64,000 nt of DNA from Vibrio crassostreae 9ZC13 (GTDB lineage Bacteria; Pseudomonadota; Gammaproteobacteria; Enterobacterales; Vibrionaceae), in the NCBI RefSeq assembly GCF_000272045.2, contig NZ_AJYZ02000037.1, positions 349,290-413,289 on the forward strand, given 5' to 3'. The notes under the pieces were generated by a model. It worked only from the letters and a program-made list of their open reading frames with translations, was not told the origin of the DNA and ran no database searches. Shown in pieces: positions 18,407 to 30,100 of this stretch. Numbering within the stretch: position 1 is the stretch's first letter; each line of letters opens with the position of its first letter. The position numbers and the translations under genes are program-made.

Positions 18407-18483
18407 GTGTATCGCTCCTCCATTCATTATGATTCAGAAATCAGCATTTCACCGTATATTCGCTGACTCGGGCATAAGGTCTT

Positions 18484-18515
18484 TTCGGCTAATTTAAGGC
18501 CTATTCGGCTAATTT
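18484..18515. repeat. 12-bp direct repeat at the yhdP stop codon
   Basis: TTCGGCTAATTT occurs at 18484-18495 and 18504-18515. The second copy is in the last yhdP codons. It looks like a small local duplication without obvious function. Confidence 0.5.
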
Positions 18516-21500
18516 TCTCAGCTTCTCTGGCAGCTGAAACTCGCCAGAGCTACGAGAAAGTTCGCTCACCGTTGGTGAATCCAATGGTCCTTTCACCGAA
18601 TAATTTACTTGGGTAAAGACTTCCACAACTGGCGAGATAACCGTGGTCACCGCCAATACGTACAGCGCCGTTTGAGGGGTTACCGCAAAGGCCGTTAATA
18701 CGGGAATACCCGAGGTAATATCTGGGGTAAAGTTCACCTCAGCATCAACCTGACGCGTGTTGAGGTTAGCGATACCTTTGATTTTCATCTCACCTGCGAC
18801 CGCATCCATGTTCAGATCATTGGTCAGGAAGATACCATTTTGAATCTCGCCCGTTCCGGTGATGCTGTTGAAGGCCATACCTTTATCAAACACATCTGAG
18901 AAATCGAGCTGCATCTTACGGATGATCGAATCTAGGCTAAACAGGCCAAGTAATCGAGCTGCGCCGCTCACATCCGAGATAATGCCTTTACCAAACTTGG
19001 TTTTAACGTTGCCATCAAGGGTATCCATTTTGATTCCCCAAGGCGAACCATCCCAATTTAGTTGACCTTCCAACGCGAATGGCGCTTTTTGAATCCCGGA
19101 AGTAATACCAAAGCGCTCCATGAGCTCGCTGTTGTTTTCACCTTCAACATCAACGGTTAACGATGAATGACTCTTGTCACCTTGCAGTTCCCACCAGCCA
19201 CTCACATCCGCTTTGTTACCGCCGCTTCGCACCTGGATTTTGTTCCACTCGATACGATCTTCGTTCCTCGTCATTTCAACATCGACCTTACCCACCTTGT
19301 AGCCTTGCAGCCAAAAGTCGTTCAGCGTCAGGGTCAGGTTTGGCATCGCATCGTGGATCTCTCTATCCAATTTGGATATCAATGGCGCAGCTTGTTCTTT
19401 ACGTTGCAGCAGTTGCTGATCTTGGTTGTTCTTATCACTCCACTCAGGAACAAACAGATGCAGACGATCCAGTGAAACTGTCAAATCATAAGGAGGCAGG
19501 TAGTTAATATCCCCTTCTAGCTCTTGGCTAGACACTTCCATTTGCCACGCCTGTTTGTTCTTACTAGCACTAAAATCGACGTCATTCCAAGAGATACCAC
19601 CTAAGATCAGCTCTTTACTCTCAAAGGTAATACGGCTTGGCGCAGGTATGGTTGGCGTGTTCATTTGACTAAGTACAGCCGTTGAAGGCTTTACCGGTTC
19701 CATTACAACCGATAACCAATCATCGGCATTGAATTTGTCTGTACGAATCAGTGCGTGATGGCCCACCACCGGGCTAATTTTGTAGCCACCGCGACCAAGC
19801 ACTAAGTTGGTCGCCGTTAACTCAGGCACGTCGCCTGTGATATCAATCTCAGCTTGGTACTTGGTGTTTGGCAATTGCAGGCGCGCGGTAATCGTCTCTT
19901 GGTTACCCGATGCCTGTAGCCTTGCAGAGCCACTTTCTAGTGATTTTTTCGCCAATGGATATGGGTAATCACTCGCCAAGTATTTTAGGTCTGACTGTAA
20001 GTCTAGTTGGTAGGTAAAGCCGATATCATTCAGCTGGATATCAATCTGGCTTTGCCATTGCGCATGACCTGATAAGCGGCTTAACCATTGCTCACCGATG
20101 TAAGGTTCTAGAGGCTTGACGTCCCAATCACCTAACACATCAATATCAACTGCATAGCCAGGACCATCATTAAGGCCCTTAAAATCAAGCGAGATACCTT
20201 GGTTAAGCAGATCCGCAGCGAGGCCATTTGCCGTCACTACGTCATTATCAAATTCAATTCGACCCGTGGTGTTCTCGAGCACCATTGGCGGCGCTTCAAT
20301 CTCAACATGGTTGCCACTTAAGTCGGCGTAACCCCATGCTCTTGCTTCTTTTTCAGAATCAAACGGAATATTCAGCTGGAACTCAGAAGAGACATCACCA
20401 CTCACTTGAAGTGCGGTTAAGGCTGCGCCTACCGAGCCCACCAGTGGCGAAGACGTCATGTAATCGCGTACTGCGTTGCCAGACGCCGTCGCTTTAGCTT
20501 CAATTTCAATATGGCCGCCTTCCCCTAAATAAGGAATGCGTCCTGTGATTCGATCTGCCGTCACATCCATCAGTTGAGCTGAGCGAGAATCCAGATGCAT
20601 CGCATCATTTTCAAACAACAGATCAAGCTGAAGATCAGTAATCAGTGGCCACGCGGTATCAAAGCTGAATTTCGCATCTTCTAAGCCAACCCAAACCTGG
20701 AAAATACCATCGTGGTTAGTGTATGGGTATTGAGACAAATCACCATGCCACAACAGTTTTACGGTATCCGCTTTACCGGCTTGAATCGCAGTTGAAAGGT
20801 AGTCTGTTAGATCTTGCCCAAGAGCCAGTGTAGGTAAGTAGCGCCATGTTTCACCGACATTGTAAGCGTCCGCTTCGCCGTAGAAGGATAAAAACGGGCT
20901 CGCATCTTTTGGGAAGTCTAAGCGGAATGCGCCTAGTACTTGTAAATCGGGGGTGGCAGCTGTGATTTTGTCTGACCACAGCTTCCAGCCGTTTTCATCT
21001 TGCTGCCAAACAATATCAACCTGACCTTGTTTGATATTCAAAGGCGCTTGGAATACGTCACCATAAGGGAACACATCGTCAATAACATGCAGGCTAGCTT
21101 TCGCTTCCGAGGCCGAACCAAACACACTACCAGACACTTGGCTAAAGCCTGGGACTAGTTCCCACTGCTCGATAGCAAGATCAGAAAAACTGGCTGAATA
21201 ACGTAAACTGTCAATTCCCGAACCCATGGAAACACGGATATCAGAAACAGAGCCGCCCGGCGCCAATACGTTAATCATTTTGGTTGATTGTTCAGAGTCA
21301 GGCAGCAGCTTAATCAACGGAGTAATAGTCGCAATATCCAGCTCAGAAATGTTGAGTTGCCATGGACCTTGATTCCACTTGAACGCTACGTCGAGTTCCG
21401 GCCAAGGTGTGTCATCCGTTCTAAGGTTTAGTGAGTGACCATTTACTTGCCAACCATCATCAGTCGGCGACAACTTAAAGACACCGGACTCAAGCATGAG

Positions 21501-22376
21501 GTCATGCTCGCCATCTTCGTTCCACGCCAGTTCTGAGGGTAAAACCTCAACATAAGCGCTCACTGGCTTGCTATTTCGCAGCGTAAGCCAGCTATTCAAG
21601 CTCACAGTACCCGTTTCAATGCCGGATTCCGCCTGCATATAATGCGTAAGCCATGGCTTAACAGAAATGCTGTCGGCACTGACATAAAACTCACCAGTCA
21701 CATCAGTCAGTGACCCACCATCAATAAAGTTAGCACTCACTGACAGAGAGTTTAGATTGGCATCTTTGATACTCACCACACCTTCAGCAAGGTGATGTTT
21801 GTCTGAATTTTGCCATTTTAAGGTTTCTATATCGAGCTGACGTTCTTCACCCGAAACAGAGTGATAAAGAATAGAAGAATCTTTTGCAGTTACATCGACG
21901 AGTGTTTTTAGCAGTAAATTATCGAGCTCTTGTATCACTCGCTTGGAAGACTCGGGATCTGTAGGTTCGTCTTTGCTATTTTGTCCGGCAAACAGATCAA
22001 TTGAGCGGATATCAAGATACATTTGATTCATGACTAGATCGGCCACAACCGGGCGCATCTGCACGAGCGATTGAATCAAGTCAAACTCGACTTCAACACG
22101 CTCAACAGAGAAGGTCACATCTTCTGCATTGGGGAGGCTAGCTTTAACGCCTTGCAGAGCAATAGAGGGGTGAGTGTTACGCCAAAAACCGCCCACATCT
22201 TGAATCGAAAAATCAAAACCGGAGTGTTGGTTTACCCAAAGCTCAATTTCAGATTGATACTTGTTTAAATTGGGCAAGGCTACACGCAGTGTAGTAACGG
22301 CAATGGCTAGCGTTACTAAGAGAGTAACCACTAACCATAAACATGCACGTAGAATCAGAGTAACGCTTGAGCTCAC
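18501..22376 (-). CDS. yhdP: YhdP, AsmA-like intermembrane phospholipid transport protein
   Basis: A 1291-residue AsmA-superfamily protein, similar in size to E. coli YhdP. It has one N-terminal transmembrane helix (residues about 7-29, LILRACLWLVVTLLVTLAI), then a very long periplasmic region of beta-rich repeats, and a C-terminal AsmA-like part (KGIANLNTRQVDAEVNF). In E. coli YhdP, TamB and YdbH form intermembrane bridges for phospholipid transport to the outer membrane. The start is GTG with GGAA upstream, 10 bases after the rng stop codon, which indicates an operon with rng. Confidence 0.92.
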   Translation of the reverse strand: MSSSVTLILRACLWLVVTLLVTLAIAVTTLRVALPNLNKYQSEIELWVNQHSGFDFSIQDVGGFWRNTHPSIALQGVKASLPNAEDVTFSVERVEVEFDLIQSLVQMRPVVADLVMNQMYLDIRSIDLFAGQNSKDEPTDPESSKRVIQELDNLLLKTLVDVTAKDSSILYHSVSGEERQLDIETLKWQNSDKHHLAEGVVSIKDANLNSLSVSANFIDGGSLTDVTGEFYVSADSISVKPWLTHYMQAESGIETGTVSLNSWLTLRNSKPVSAYVEVLPSELAWNEDGEHDLMLESGVFKLSPTDDGWQVNGHSLNLRTDDTPWPELDVAFKWNQGPWQLNISELDIATITPLIKLLPDSEQSTKMINVLAPGGSVSDIRVSMGSGIDSLRYSASFSDLAIEQWELVPGFSQVSGSVFGSASEAKASLHVIDDVFPYGDVFQAPLNIKQGQVDIVWQQDENGWKLWSDKITAATPDLQVLGAFRLDFPKDASPFLSFYGEADAYNVGETWRYLPTLALGQDLTDYLSTAIQAGKADTVKLLWHGDLSQYPYTNHDGIFQVWVGLEDAKFSFDTAWPLITDLQLDLLFENDAMHLDSRSAQLMDVTADRITGRIPYLGEGGHIEIEAKATASGNAVRDYMTSSPLVGSVGAALTALQVSGDVSSEFQLNIPFDSEKEARAWGYADLSGNHVEIEAPPMVLENTTGRIEFDNDVVTANGLAADLLNQGISLDFKGLNDGPGYAVDIDVLGDWDVKPLEPYIGEQWLSRLSGHAQWQSQIDIQLNDIGFTYQLDLQSDLKYLASDYPYPLAKKSLESGSARLQASGNQETITARLQLPNTKYQAEIDITGDVPELTATNLVLGRGGYKISPVVGHHALIRTDKFNADDWLSVVMEPVKPSTAVLSQMNTPTIPAPSRITFESKELILGGISWNDVDFSASKNKQAWQMEVSSQELEGDINYLPPYDLTVSLDRLHLFVPEWSDKNNQDQQLLQRKEQAAPLISKLDREIHDAMPNLTLTLNDFWLQGYKVGKVDVEMTRNEDRIEWNKIQVRSGGNKADVSGWWELQGDKSHSSLTVDVEGENNSELMERFGITSGIQKAPFALEGQLNWDGSPWGIKMDTLDGNVKTKFGKGIISDVSGAARLLGLFSLDSIIRKMQLDFSDVFDKGMAFNSITGTGEIQNGIFLTNDLNMDAVAGEMKIKGIANLNTRQVDAEVNFTPDITSGIPVLTAFAVTPQTALYVLAVTTVISPVVEVFTQVNYSVKGPLDSPTVSELSRSSGEFQLPEKLRKLAE

Positions 22377-22386
22377 AAAATTTCCA

Positions 22387-23856
22387 TTACATCATAACAA
22401 CATCAAACTGCTCTTGTATGTACAGAGGCTCAGCCTGGATTTTAACTTGCTTACCAATAAAGACTTCAAGCTCCGCAAGCGCATGAGATTCATCGCCCTC
22501 TAACGCCTCAGCTACGGCAGCTGCCGCATAGACCACAAATTTATCGGCGTCATACGCACGATTCACTCGCGTGATCTCTCGAAGAATTTCATAACAAACG
22601 GTTTCAACTGTCTTCACACTGCCGCGGCCTTCACAAGCAGGACAGCTCGAACATAGGATATGCTCAATACTTTCACGAGTACGTTTACGAGTCATCTCAA
22701 CCAACCCAAGCTGCGTGAAGCCATTAATATTGGTTTTCACACGGTCTTTGTCGAGCGCAGCCTCTAAAGAAGTTAGTACTCGCTTACGATGTTCCTCAGA
22801 CAACATATCAATAAAGTCGATAATGATGATGCCACCTAAGTTACGTAGACGCAGCTGACGAGCAATCGCTTGAGTCGCTTCTACATTGGTGTTGAAAATC
22901 GTCTCTTCTAGATTACGACGACCAACAAACGCGCCAGTGTTGATATCAACCGTGGTCATCGCTTCAGTTTGGTCGATAATCAGATATCCACCAGACTTTA
23001 ATTCGACTTTACGATCCAATGAACGCTGAATTTCGTTCTCGGTATCGTACATATCAAAGATAGGCTTATCACCTTCATACAGCTCAAGCTTGTCTGTCAG
23101 CTCAGGCACGTATTCAGAGGTAAACTCTTTTAGGTTTTCATATTCTAGACGAGAATCGACCTGAATCTTGCTCAGCTCAGTACCGACGAAGTCACGTAAG
23201 ATACGTTGGCTTAAGCAAAGCTCACCATACAAACGAGTACGCGCCTTGTGCTTACCACGACGCTCTAATACTTTTAGCCATAATCGCTTCAAGAATGCGG
23301 CATCTTGTGCCAACTCATTTGAATCTGCACCTTCTGCTGCTGTGCGGATGATGAAGCCACCGTGTTCGTCACAGTAACGAGACACGACTTTTTTAAGACG
23401 GTTACGTTCAGACTCGCTGTCGATACGTTGAGATACACCAACATGACTTGCGCCCGGCATAAATACCAGATAACGAGACGGTAGAGTGATATCAGTGGTT
23501 AAGCGAGCACCTTTAGTACCAAGAGGGTCTTTGACCACTTGCACCACAATGTCTTGCCCTTGACGGACAAGCTCTGAAATATCACGAACCTGAAATTGTT
23601 TCTTTTCGTTTTCAGCGACACATTCAGTGTGTGGGACAATATCAGAGGCGTGTAAAAAAGCTGCTTTCTCAAGGCCTATATCCACAAAAGCCGCCTGCAT
23701 TCCCGGAAGAACACGGCTTACACGTCCTTTATAGATATTTCCTACGATACCGCGTCGAGCATCTCGTTCGACATGGATCTCTTGAAGAGCCCCCCCTTCA
23801 ATCATGGCCACACGAGTTTCACTCGGGGTCACGTTCAGCAACAATTCAGCACTCAT
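22387..23856 (-). CDS. rng: ribonuclease G
   Basis: Endoribonuclease of the RNase E/G family that matures the 5' end of 16S rRNA and degrades certain mRNAs. At 489 residues it matches E. coli RNase G. The S1 domain occupies about 35-125 (GNIYKGRVSRVLPGMQAAFVDIG). The catalytic Mg2+-binding aspartates lie in TTVDINTGAFVGRRN and IIDFIDM. The zinc-link CPAC is near residue 405. It follows maf and precedes yhdP, an order (mreBCD-maf-rng-yhdP) shared with E. coli. Confidence 0.97.
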   Translation of the reverse strand: MSAELLLNVTPSETRVAMIEGGALQEIHVERDARRGIVGNIYKGRVSRVLPGMQAAFVDIGLEKAAFLHASDIVPHTECVAENEKKQFQVRDISELVRQGQDIVVQVVKDPLGTKGARLTTDITLPSRYLVFMPGASHVGVSQRIDSESERNRLKKVVSRYCDEHGGFIIRTAAEGADSNELAQDAAFLKRLWLKVLERRGKHKARTRLYGELCLSQRILRDFVGTELSKIQVDSRLEYENLKEFTSEYVPELTDKLELYEGDKPIFDMYDTENEIQRSLDRKVELKSGGYLIIDQTEAMTTVDINTGAFVGRRNLEETIFNTNVEATQAIARQLRLRNLGGIIIIDFIDMLSEEHRKRVLTSLEAALDKDRVKTNINGFTQLGLVEMTRKRTRESIEHILCSSCPACEGRGSVKTVETVCYEILREITRVNRAYDADKFVVYAAAAVAEALEGDESHALAELEVFIGKQVKIQAEPLYIQEQFDVVMM

Positions 23857-23876
23857 GGTGCACCTCAGATTAGTAA

Positions 23877-24500
23877 TTATAAGAATTCTTGCAGTAGCTG
23901 GTCCGTTTCAAATAAAGGTAAGCCGACAACGGCGTAATAACTACCTTCGATTCGGGTGACAAAGCGTCCGCCCAAACCTTGGATCCCATAGCTACCGGCT
24001 TTATCGCATGGCTCCCCTGTTTGCCAGTATTGTTCTATTTCTTTTTCACTGAGGGGTTTAAACCATACGTCGGTAATAATGATTTCTGTTCTTTGTTTTT
24101 CTTCTGAAACCACAGAAACCGCCGTCATCACTTGGTGACGTTCATTCGCTAACTGAGTAAGCATGCGCTTAGAGTCAGCAAAATCGGTGGGTTTCTCAAG
24201 CACTTGCCCTTGGCTTACGACGACTGTGTCAGAACCAAGAACGACTATATCAGAGCCATTATCTACAGTATCAGAACTAGGAACGACATGCTGCCTTTCA
24301 GAAGGGTTATCTTTCAATAAAGACAACGCAGCTAAAGCTTTATCTAAAGATAGTCGCTTAACATATTCTTCGGCGGTTTCTTGAGCGTGTTTACACTCTT
24401 CAACATCGGTTACGAGGACAGAAAACTCATAACCGAGTTGAGATAGCAATTCTTTGCGGCGTGGAGAGCCGGATGCCAAAACTAAATGTTTCTTTTCCAT
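23877..24500 (-). CDS. maf: Maf family nucleoside triphosphate pyrophosphatase (YhdE-like)
   Basis: Hydrolyses non-canonical or surplus nucleoside triphosphates (dTTP/UTP for the YhdE type). The 207-residue protein starts LVLASGSPRRKELL and has the catalytic VLGSDTVV motif and GSYGIQGLGGRFV. It is longer than typical relatives (about 190-197) owing to an insert: SSDTVDNGSDI precedes the catalytic VVLGSDTVV, and the DNA shows a 42-base tandem-type duplication (see findings). I chose ATG at 24500 because GAGGT is 9 bases upstream; the GTG two codons earlier is too close to it. Located between mreD and rng. Confidence 0.92.
   Translation of the reverse strand: MEKKHLVLASGSPRRKELLSQLGYEFSVLVTDVEECKHAQETAEEYVKRLSLDKALAALSLLKDNPSERQHVVPSSDTVDNGSDIVVLGSDTVVVSQGQVLEKPTDFADSKRMLTQLANERHQVMTAVSVVSEEKQRTEIIITDVWFKPLSEKEIEQYWQTGEPCDKAGSYGIQGLGGRFVTRIEGSYYAVVGLPLFETDQLLQEFL
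24222..24287 (-). repeat. diverged direct repeat inside maf
   Basis: Segments 24222-24245 and 24264-24287 match at 19 of 24 bases with a 42-base (14-codon) offset. They encode VVPSSDTV and VVLGSDTV, so the catalytic motif has a duplicated neighbour in the same reading frame. Confidence 0.65.
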
Positions 24501-24507
24501 CGTCACG

Positions 24508-24996
24508 CTACCTCACATGCCAATGGCGACGCACGCGTCTCATTAATAAAAACATCCAAGGCCAAAGTATACAGTTTATCAATGCGCTCCATAACGATAA
24601 CGGATTGAAAACAACATCTTGGATCAAATATTCACCAAAGAAGATCAACACCTCAAACAAGACCGTTAACGCGGCAATGATCATCGCTTGCTGCCATAAC
24701 GCCATGTTACGAATGACGAGGAAGTTCATCGCAATAATGTACATCACTATTGCCATCATCATGCCTCGAATACCCAGAGTAGAGCCGATCAAAAGGTCCC
24801 ACAATAAGCCTAAAATCAAAGCACTACCCACGTTAACACGATGCGGTAGAGCCAAAACCCAGTAACACGTAACCAGCAGTAACCAAGATGGTCTAAATAA
24901 ATCTAAGCTACCAGGCCAAGGGATCGTCTGCAGAGTCAGTGCTATTAAAAATGAGCAGAAAATTACTACCTTGCTTCTCAAAACGCTATTGGCCAT
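24508..24996 (-). CDS. mreD: rod shape-determining protein MreD
   Basis: A 162-residue inner-membrane protein with about five or six hydrophobic segments, standard for MreD, a member of the elongasome that organises side-wall peptidoglycan synthesis with MreC, RodA, PBP2 and MreB. Its start overlaps the end of mreC by 11 bases. The gene order mreB-mreC-mreD-maf is conserved in gammaproteobacteria. Confidence 0.95.
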   Translation of the reverse strand: MANSVLRSKVVIFCSFLIALTLQTIPWPGSLDLFRPSWLLLVTCYWVLALPHRVNVGSALILGLLWDLLIGSTLGIRGMMMAIVMYIIAMNFLVIRNMALWQQAMIIAALTVLFEVLIFFGEYLIQDVVFNPLSLWSALINCILWPWMFLLMRRVRRHWHVR

Positions 24997-25873
24997 CTTC
25001 GCCCTCTAACAATGCTTGTTCTATGCTCGATTGATCCGCTTGCATCTGTTTGTTTTCATCAGGCCATACAAGCAGCAGGTATCTGAGCTTATCGAACTCA
25101 ACCACAGGCTCTGCTTTAATCACAGCGAACTCACGTTTCGGGTCGTAATCAACGGCCGTAACATAGGCGACTGGATAACCTTCTGGATATACCCCACCAA
25201 GACCTGATGTCACCAACAGATCTTCTTCTTGTATATCGGTACTGGTTGGAATGTGCTCTAGCTGGATCTCATCAATCATGCCATTGCCCGAAGCAATCAC
25301 ACGGATGTCATTACGAATAACCTGAACAGGAATCGCATTGTTTGCATCAGTGAGTAGTAATACACGACTATTATGCGCAGCAACGAAAGTGACTTGGCCG
25401 ACAATGCCTTTTTCGTTGATCACCGGCTGACCTTCATACACCCCATCAATCTGACCTTTGTCGATCACGACTTGATGGCGATATGGTGAAGTGTCTACCG
25501 CCATAACTTCTGTGACGACTTTCTTCTCATCACGGATAAACGGCGAGCCTAACAGCTTACGAAGGCGCTTGTTTTCTTCTTGATATTGCTCAAGCAGAAT
25601 CAGCTCGCTCTTCAGACGCAAGACTTCTCGTTTAATATTATGGTTAGATTCAATTAACCCTTTGCGAGTGCTAAAACGGTCGTAAACACCATCGAACATA
25701 GTGCGAGGCAAGTTGGCTGCATATTGAATAGGCGCAACCATGCTGTTTAATAGATAGCGAACATTTGAGAAAGCATCTAAACGACTATCAGCCAGCATAA
25801 GGCTGGCTGATAAAATTACAGCAAAAAACAGGCGCAATTGTAGAGAGGGACCTCTACCAAAAATTGGCTTCAT
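24986..25873 (-). CDS. mreC: rod shape-determining protein MreC
   Basis: A 295-residue bitopic protein: one N-terminal transmembrane helix (about 12-30), a coiled coil (about 65-110, rich in Leu/Glu/Lys), then the periplasmic beta domains (VIDKGQIDGVYEGQPVINEKGIVGQV). It links cytoplasmic MreB to the periplasmic cell-wall synthases. It lies after mreB with a 94-base gap containing a hairpin, and overlaps mreD. Confidence 0.96.
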   Translation of the reverse strand: MKPIFGRGPSLQLRLFFAVILSASLMLADSRLDAFSNVRYLLNSMVAPIQYAANLPRTMFDGVYDRFSTRKGLIESNHNIKREVLRLKSELILLEQYQEENKRLRKLLGSPFIRDEKKVVTEVMAVDTSPYRHQVVIDKGQIDGVYEGQPVINEKGIVGQVTFVAAHNSRVLLLTDANNAIPVQVIRNDIRVIASGNGMIDEIQLEHIPTSTDIQEEDLLVTSGLGGVYPEGYPVAYVTAVDYDPKREFAVIKAEPVVEFDKLRYLLLVWPDENKQMQADQSSIEQALLEGEDGQ

Positions 25874-25919
25874 TCTATATTTGGTCCTAGAGCTACATTT
25901 GATCCTATAGACAAGGTCC

Positions 25920-25957
25920 TAGGCTCTTTACATAAAACTAGATAAGAAAAGAGCCTA
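25920..25957 (-). terminator. hairpin between mreB and mreC (possible attenuator)
   Basis: On the minus strand TAGGCTCTTT pairs perfectly with AAAGAGCCTA across an 18-base loop, 10 bases after the mreB stop. No U-run follows. Partial termination or mRNA processing here would give mreB excess over mreCD, which matches the usual stoichiometry. Tentative. Confidence 0.4.
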
Positions 25958-25967
25958 ACACTAGATA

Positions 25968-27020
<1,053 letters not shown>

Positions 27021-27063
27021 TCATCCTGCAAGAATTAGAAGACAAAAATTGCACTAAATGTAC

Positions 27064-27092
27064 CAATGCCTTGCTGTTACGGCAAGGCATTG
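27064..27092. terminator. hairpin between mshQ and mreB
   Basis: CAATGCCTTGC pairs perfectly with GCAAGGCATTG (11 bp, 7-base loop), in the 150-base gap that separates the pilus locus from mreB. No clear U-run follows on the minus strand, so it may end pilus transcripts only partially or be a 5'-UTR structure of mreB. Confidence 0.45.
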
Positions 27093-27161
27093 AAGTACAA
27101 ACATGGACTGAAACCCGCAATTTCTTACAGATTCCTAACTTAAGGGGCAAAAATTATATTA

Positions 27162-30100
27162 TTACTGACCTGTTAAGCCACTTTCACCTCGGTAGATCAC
27201 ACGATCGTTACCGCGGTAGATACCGAATGTGACGACGGTGGATGGATCTTCATCACCCAGTTGGCGCCAGTTGTAACGTAGCCATGGTTGATCTTGATCA
27301 CTGCCACTACATGAGATGTTATTTCCGCCATCGCTATCAGGCTCAGAGTCATCCATTCTTAACCACAGACGAACTTGCTCACGTGGCGCGTCTGTTCCTG
27401 CTGGCGTATTTTGATTTGCTGTGACCTCTTCTTCTCCATCATCCACATTTCCATTACCGTTAAGTGAAACTAAAGTGGTTGCCGCCCCTTCACTGTGCCA
27501 AATAACTTGTTTACAAGTATTAGCCCCATTGAAGGTACTGCGGTCATCATCCTCGTTAACAATAAACTCGCTGCCATCCCAGAACTCAGCGCGCAATGGA
27601 ATAGTTAGAGTAGTATCAGAATTGCCACCAATATCATCTAGCACCATTCGACCATAACGAGCTGGAGGCTGGACCGGAAACTCGACAGAATCAGTCAAAA
27701 TATCAGAGTCAGTAAATGAAACAGGATCAACTCCTGCAACGGTCAAGCCAAAGTGGGTAATAGTGGAGTTAGCATCTGAAGTATTAAACGGTGCATCTCT
27801 GCGGCCAACGTCATCTGAATCCGTAACTCGCTGAAGAACAGAGGCACTATCGTTCAACAACCAATGCTTACGATCATTAGACCAAGACCCAGCATCCGTA
27901 TCTAGCAAGAAGCCGTTATCTATATTGCTATCATCTAGAACACCAAACTTTGCTTGTAGTTCTGTATTAAAGAATCGGTAATTATTAAGCGCATTATCCG
28001 TATCACCTTCACCTTCACCTGATGCCATTGGATATACTTGGTGAACTGTAGAGTCATAAGGTTGACTCAAATAAGCAATGTCGTTTTGATTCGCGACATT
28101 CCATTCAGGGTTCTCTTGCAGGAAGTACTTCGGATAGAAGCGGCCAATTGATTTACTTCCAGAAAATCCACCAAGAATCTTGCCGTAAAAGCTGCTCGAA
28201 TCTTCAGTCACTTCAAAATTTATACTACCAACTTCTGAATACTTTAAACTTTTGAATTTATAACCATTATCATTAGGACTAATATCGGAACTAGACTGAG
28301 TCAATTGGCTGCCAGGCTCTAAGCTACCAAGCACTGCACCATTATTGCTAGGTGTATCCAGAGTATGAGTTGCAACGACAGCACCAGAGGACAGCAAATA
28401 GTTTTGTGTTACTAAGCTATTGTTACACGAAGGGTTAGCGTTACTCGAAAATCGAATTGGTTTAGCAAACACGTCAAACTCTTCCCCTGCTGCAACAAAC
28501 GCATTCCCACCACTGCTGTTGCCATCAGAACTGTTGTTTGTACAGATTGCAAATTGCCAAGGTCTGACATAGACCTCAACGATACCTTCTAACGAATCCC
28601 AACTGTCACCATCATTATCTTCACAATCATACCCCGTTGGACATTCAAAAGTAGGGTCCGAAAGTTTGAAGCTAACCTTACCCGCTTCACTGTAAATAAC
28701 GGAACCTGTAGTTTGAGCGGAACTATCAAATTCAAAAATTACCGAAGTATCGCTCCAATCGCTCTTACTTTTTACCAATAAGTTTCCATCAACGGCTCCC
28801 TGGGCAGAAGTGGGGTGCACCAATGAAAAGTCCGAGACATTGAGAGTTTTATCCCCTAGATAACCTAAAACAGGTGTTGCCGTATCATCTTTACAAGCCA
28901 AAGCTTTCAGGTCAAAGCTCGCAGCCAGACCGGCTACAGCATATATATCGCTCGCTTCAAATTTGTATAGCGATACTAAAAAGTCGCCAGAGTCACTTTG
29001 ATTGGAATCTGACGCCAATTCAGCCTCAATTTTATAAGTCCCAATTGATTCAGCATCTAAACCGAGCGTTAATATCCCAGATGAATTTGTCGAATAAGAA
29101 TTACCACCGTTATGGCGCCCCTCAATAACACTATCAACAATTATGCCAGCAGGTGTCGTAATATAAACTTCAACTTGCTCCGTGGCTGGATTCCCTTGAG
29201 AATCAGTTATGATGACCGTCACTTGTGGAGTTTCACACAATAAAGAGAAATCTTTATTAGGTGTCAGATCCAATTGATAATCTGATGGTTGCACAGGACA
29301 AAACTGACCATCATCAATAATTTTCCCATCAGGTCGTAATTCTATATTTTTCGCTGTTACTCGACCATTTATAAGACCGTTGCCACCAGTAACAAGGACT
29401 TTATCGCGACTAAAAATTAGCGCATTCAAGTTCCTTTCCACCTGAACTAACGCATTGCTACCTTTATAATTCTCAGCCCATATAGACAGTTTGAAGCTAT
29501 TATTAATAACTTGCCCCCCGCCTGACAATTCAAAACTATTCACATAGATCTTAGTATTTTGAGATAATATTATTTTACCGCTAGCACCTACAATCAAATG
29601 CTCAATATAATAGGTATCCCCAGTCAAGTTAATCGTACCTGAACCTCCAGCGGATACTGTATTATACTTACCGCTAACCAAGTTGATTTCTTGCCAACCG
29701 GCATCCACATTTTGACCTGTTGGTAAATCTAGATCGACAATATTAGGCTCAGTTATATATAGCGATGAGTTCTCTACACACTCGTTGCCATCACATTGTG
29801 TCTTTGGGTTAACGGTTGGGTTTGTCGGGTCAACCCATATGCCTACTTGCCCACTAGACTGGTAGGTACCTTCAATCTGAATCGAGGCCGTATTTGAAGT
29901 CCATAATAAGCTACTATTATCCCCCCAAGACTGAACCACATATGGAGCAACATCACATATATCTAATGGAACATCTTCCATTTCAAAAGCAAAGTAACCA
30001 ACCTCTTCAGGTATATGCGTGCGATCTCTAAAGTCTTCATCGACAACAAAACTAACCTGATCGTTATTGATATTACATCGACGCAACCAGCCTCCGTGTC

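Noticed and set aside
19163..19507. 114-codon plus-strand open frame inside yhdP
   Set aside because: Antisense shadow with no recognisable features; another frame overlaps it, as is typical of chance ORFs.
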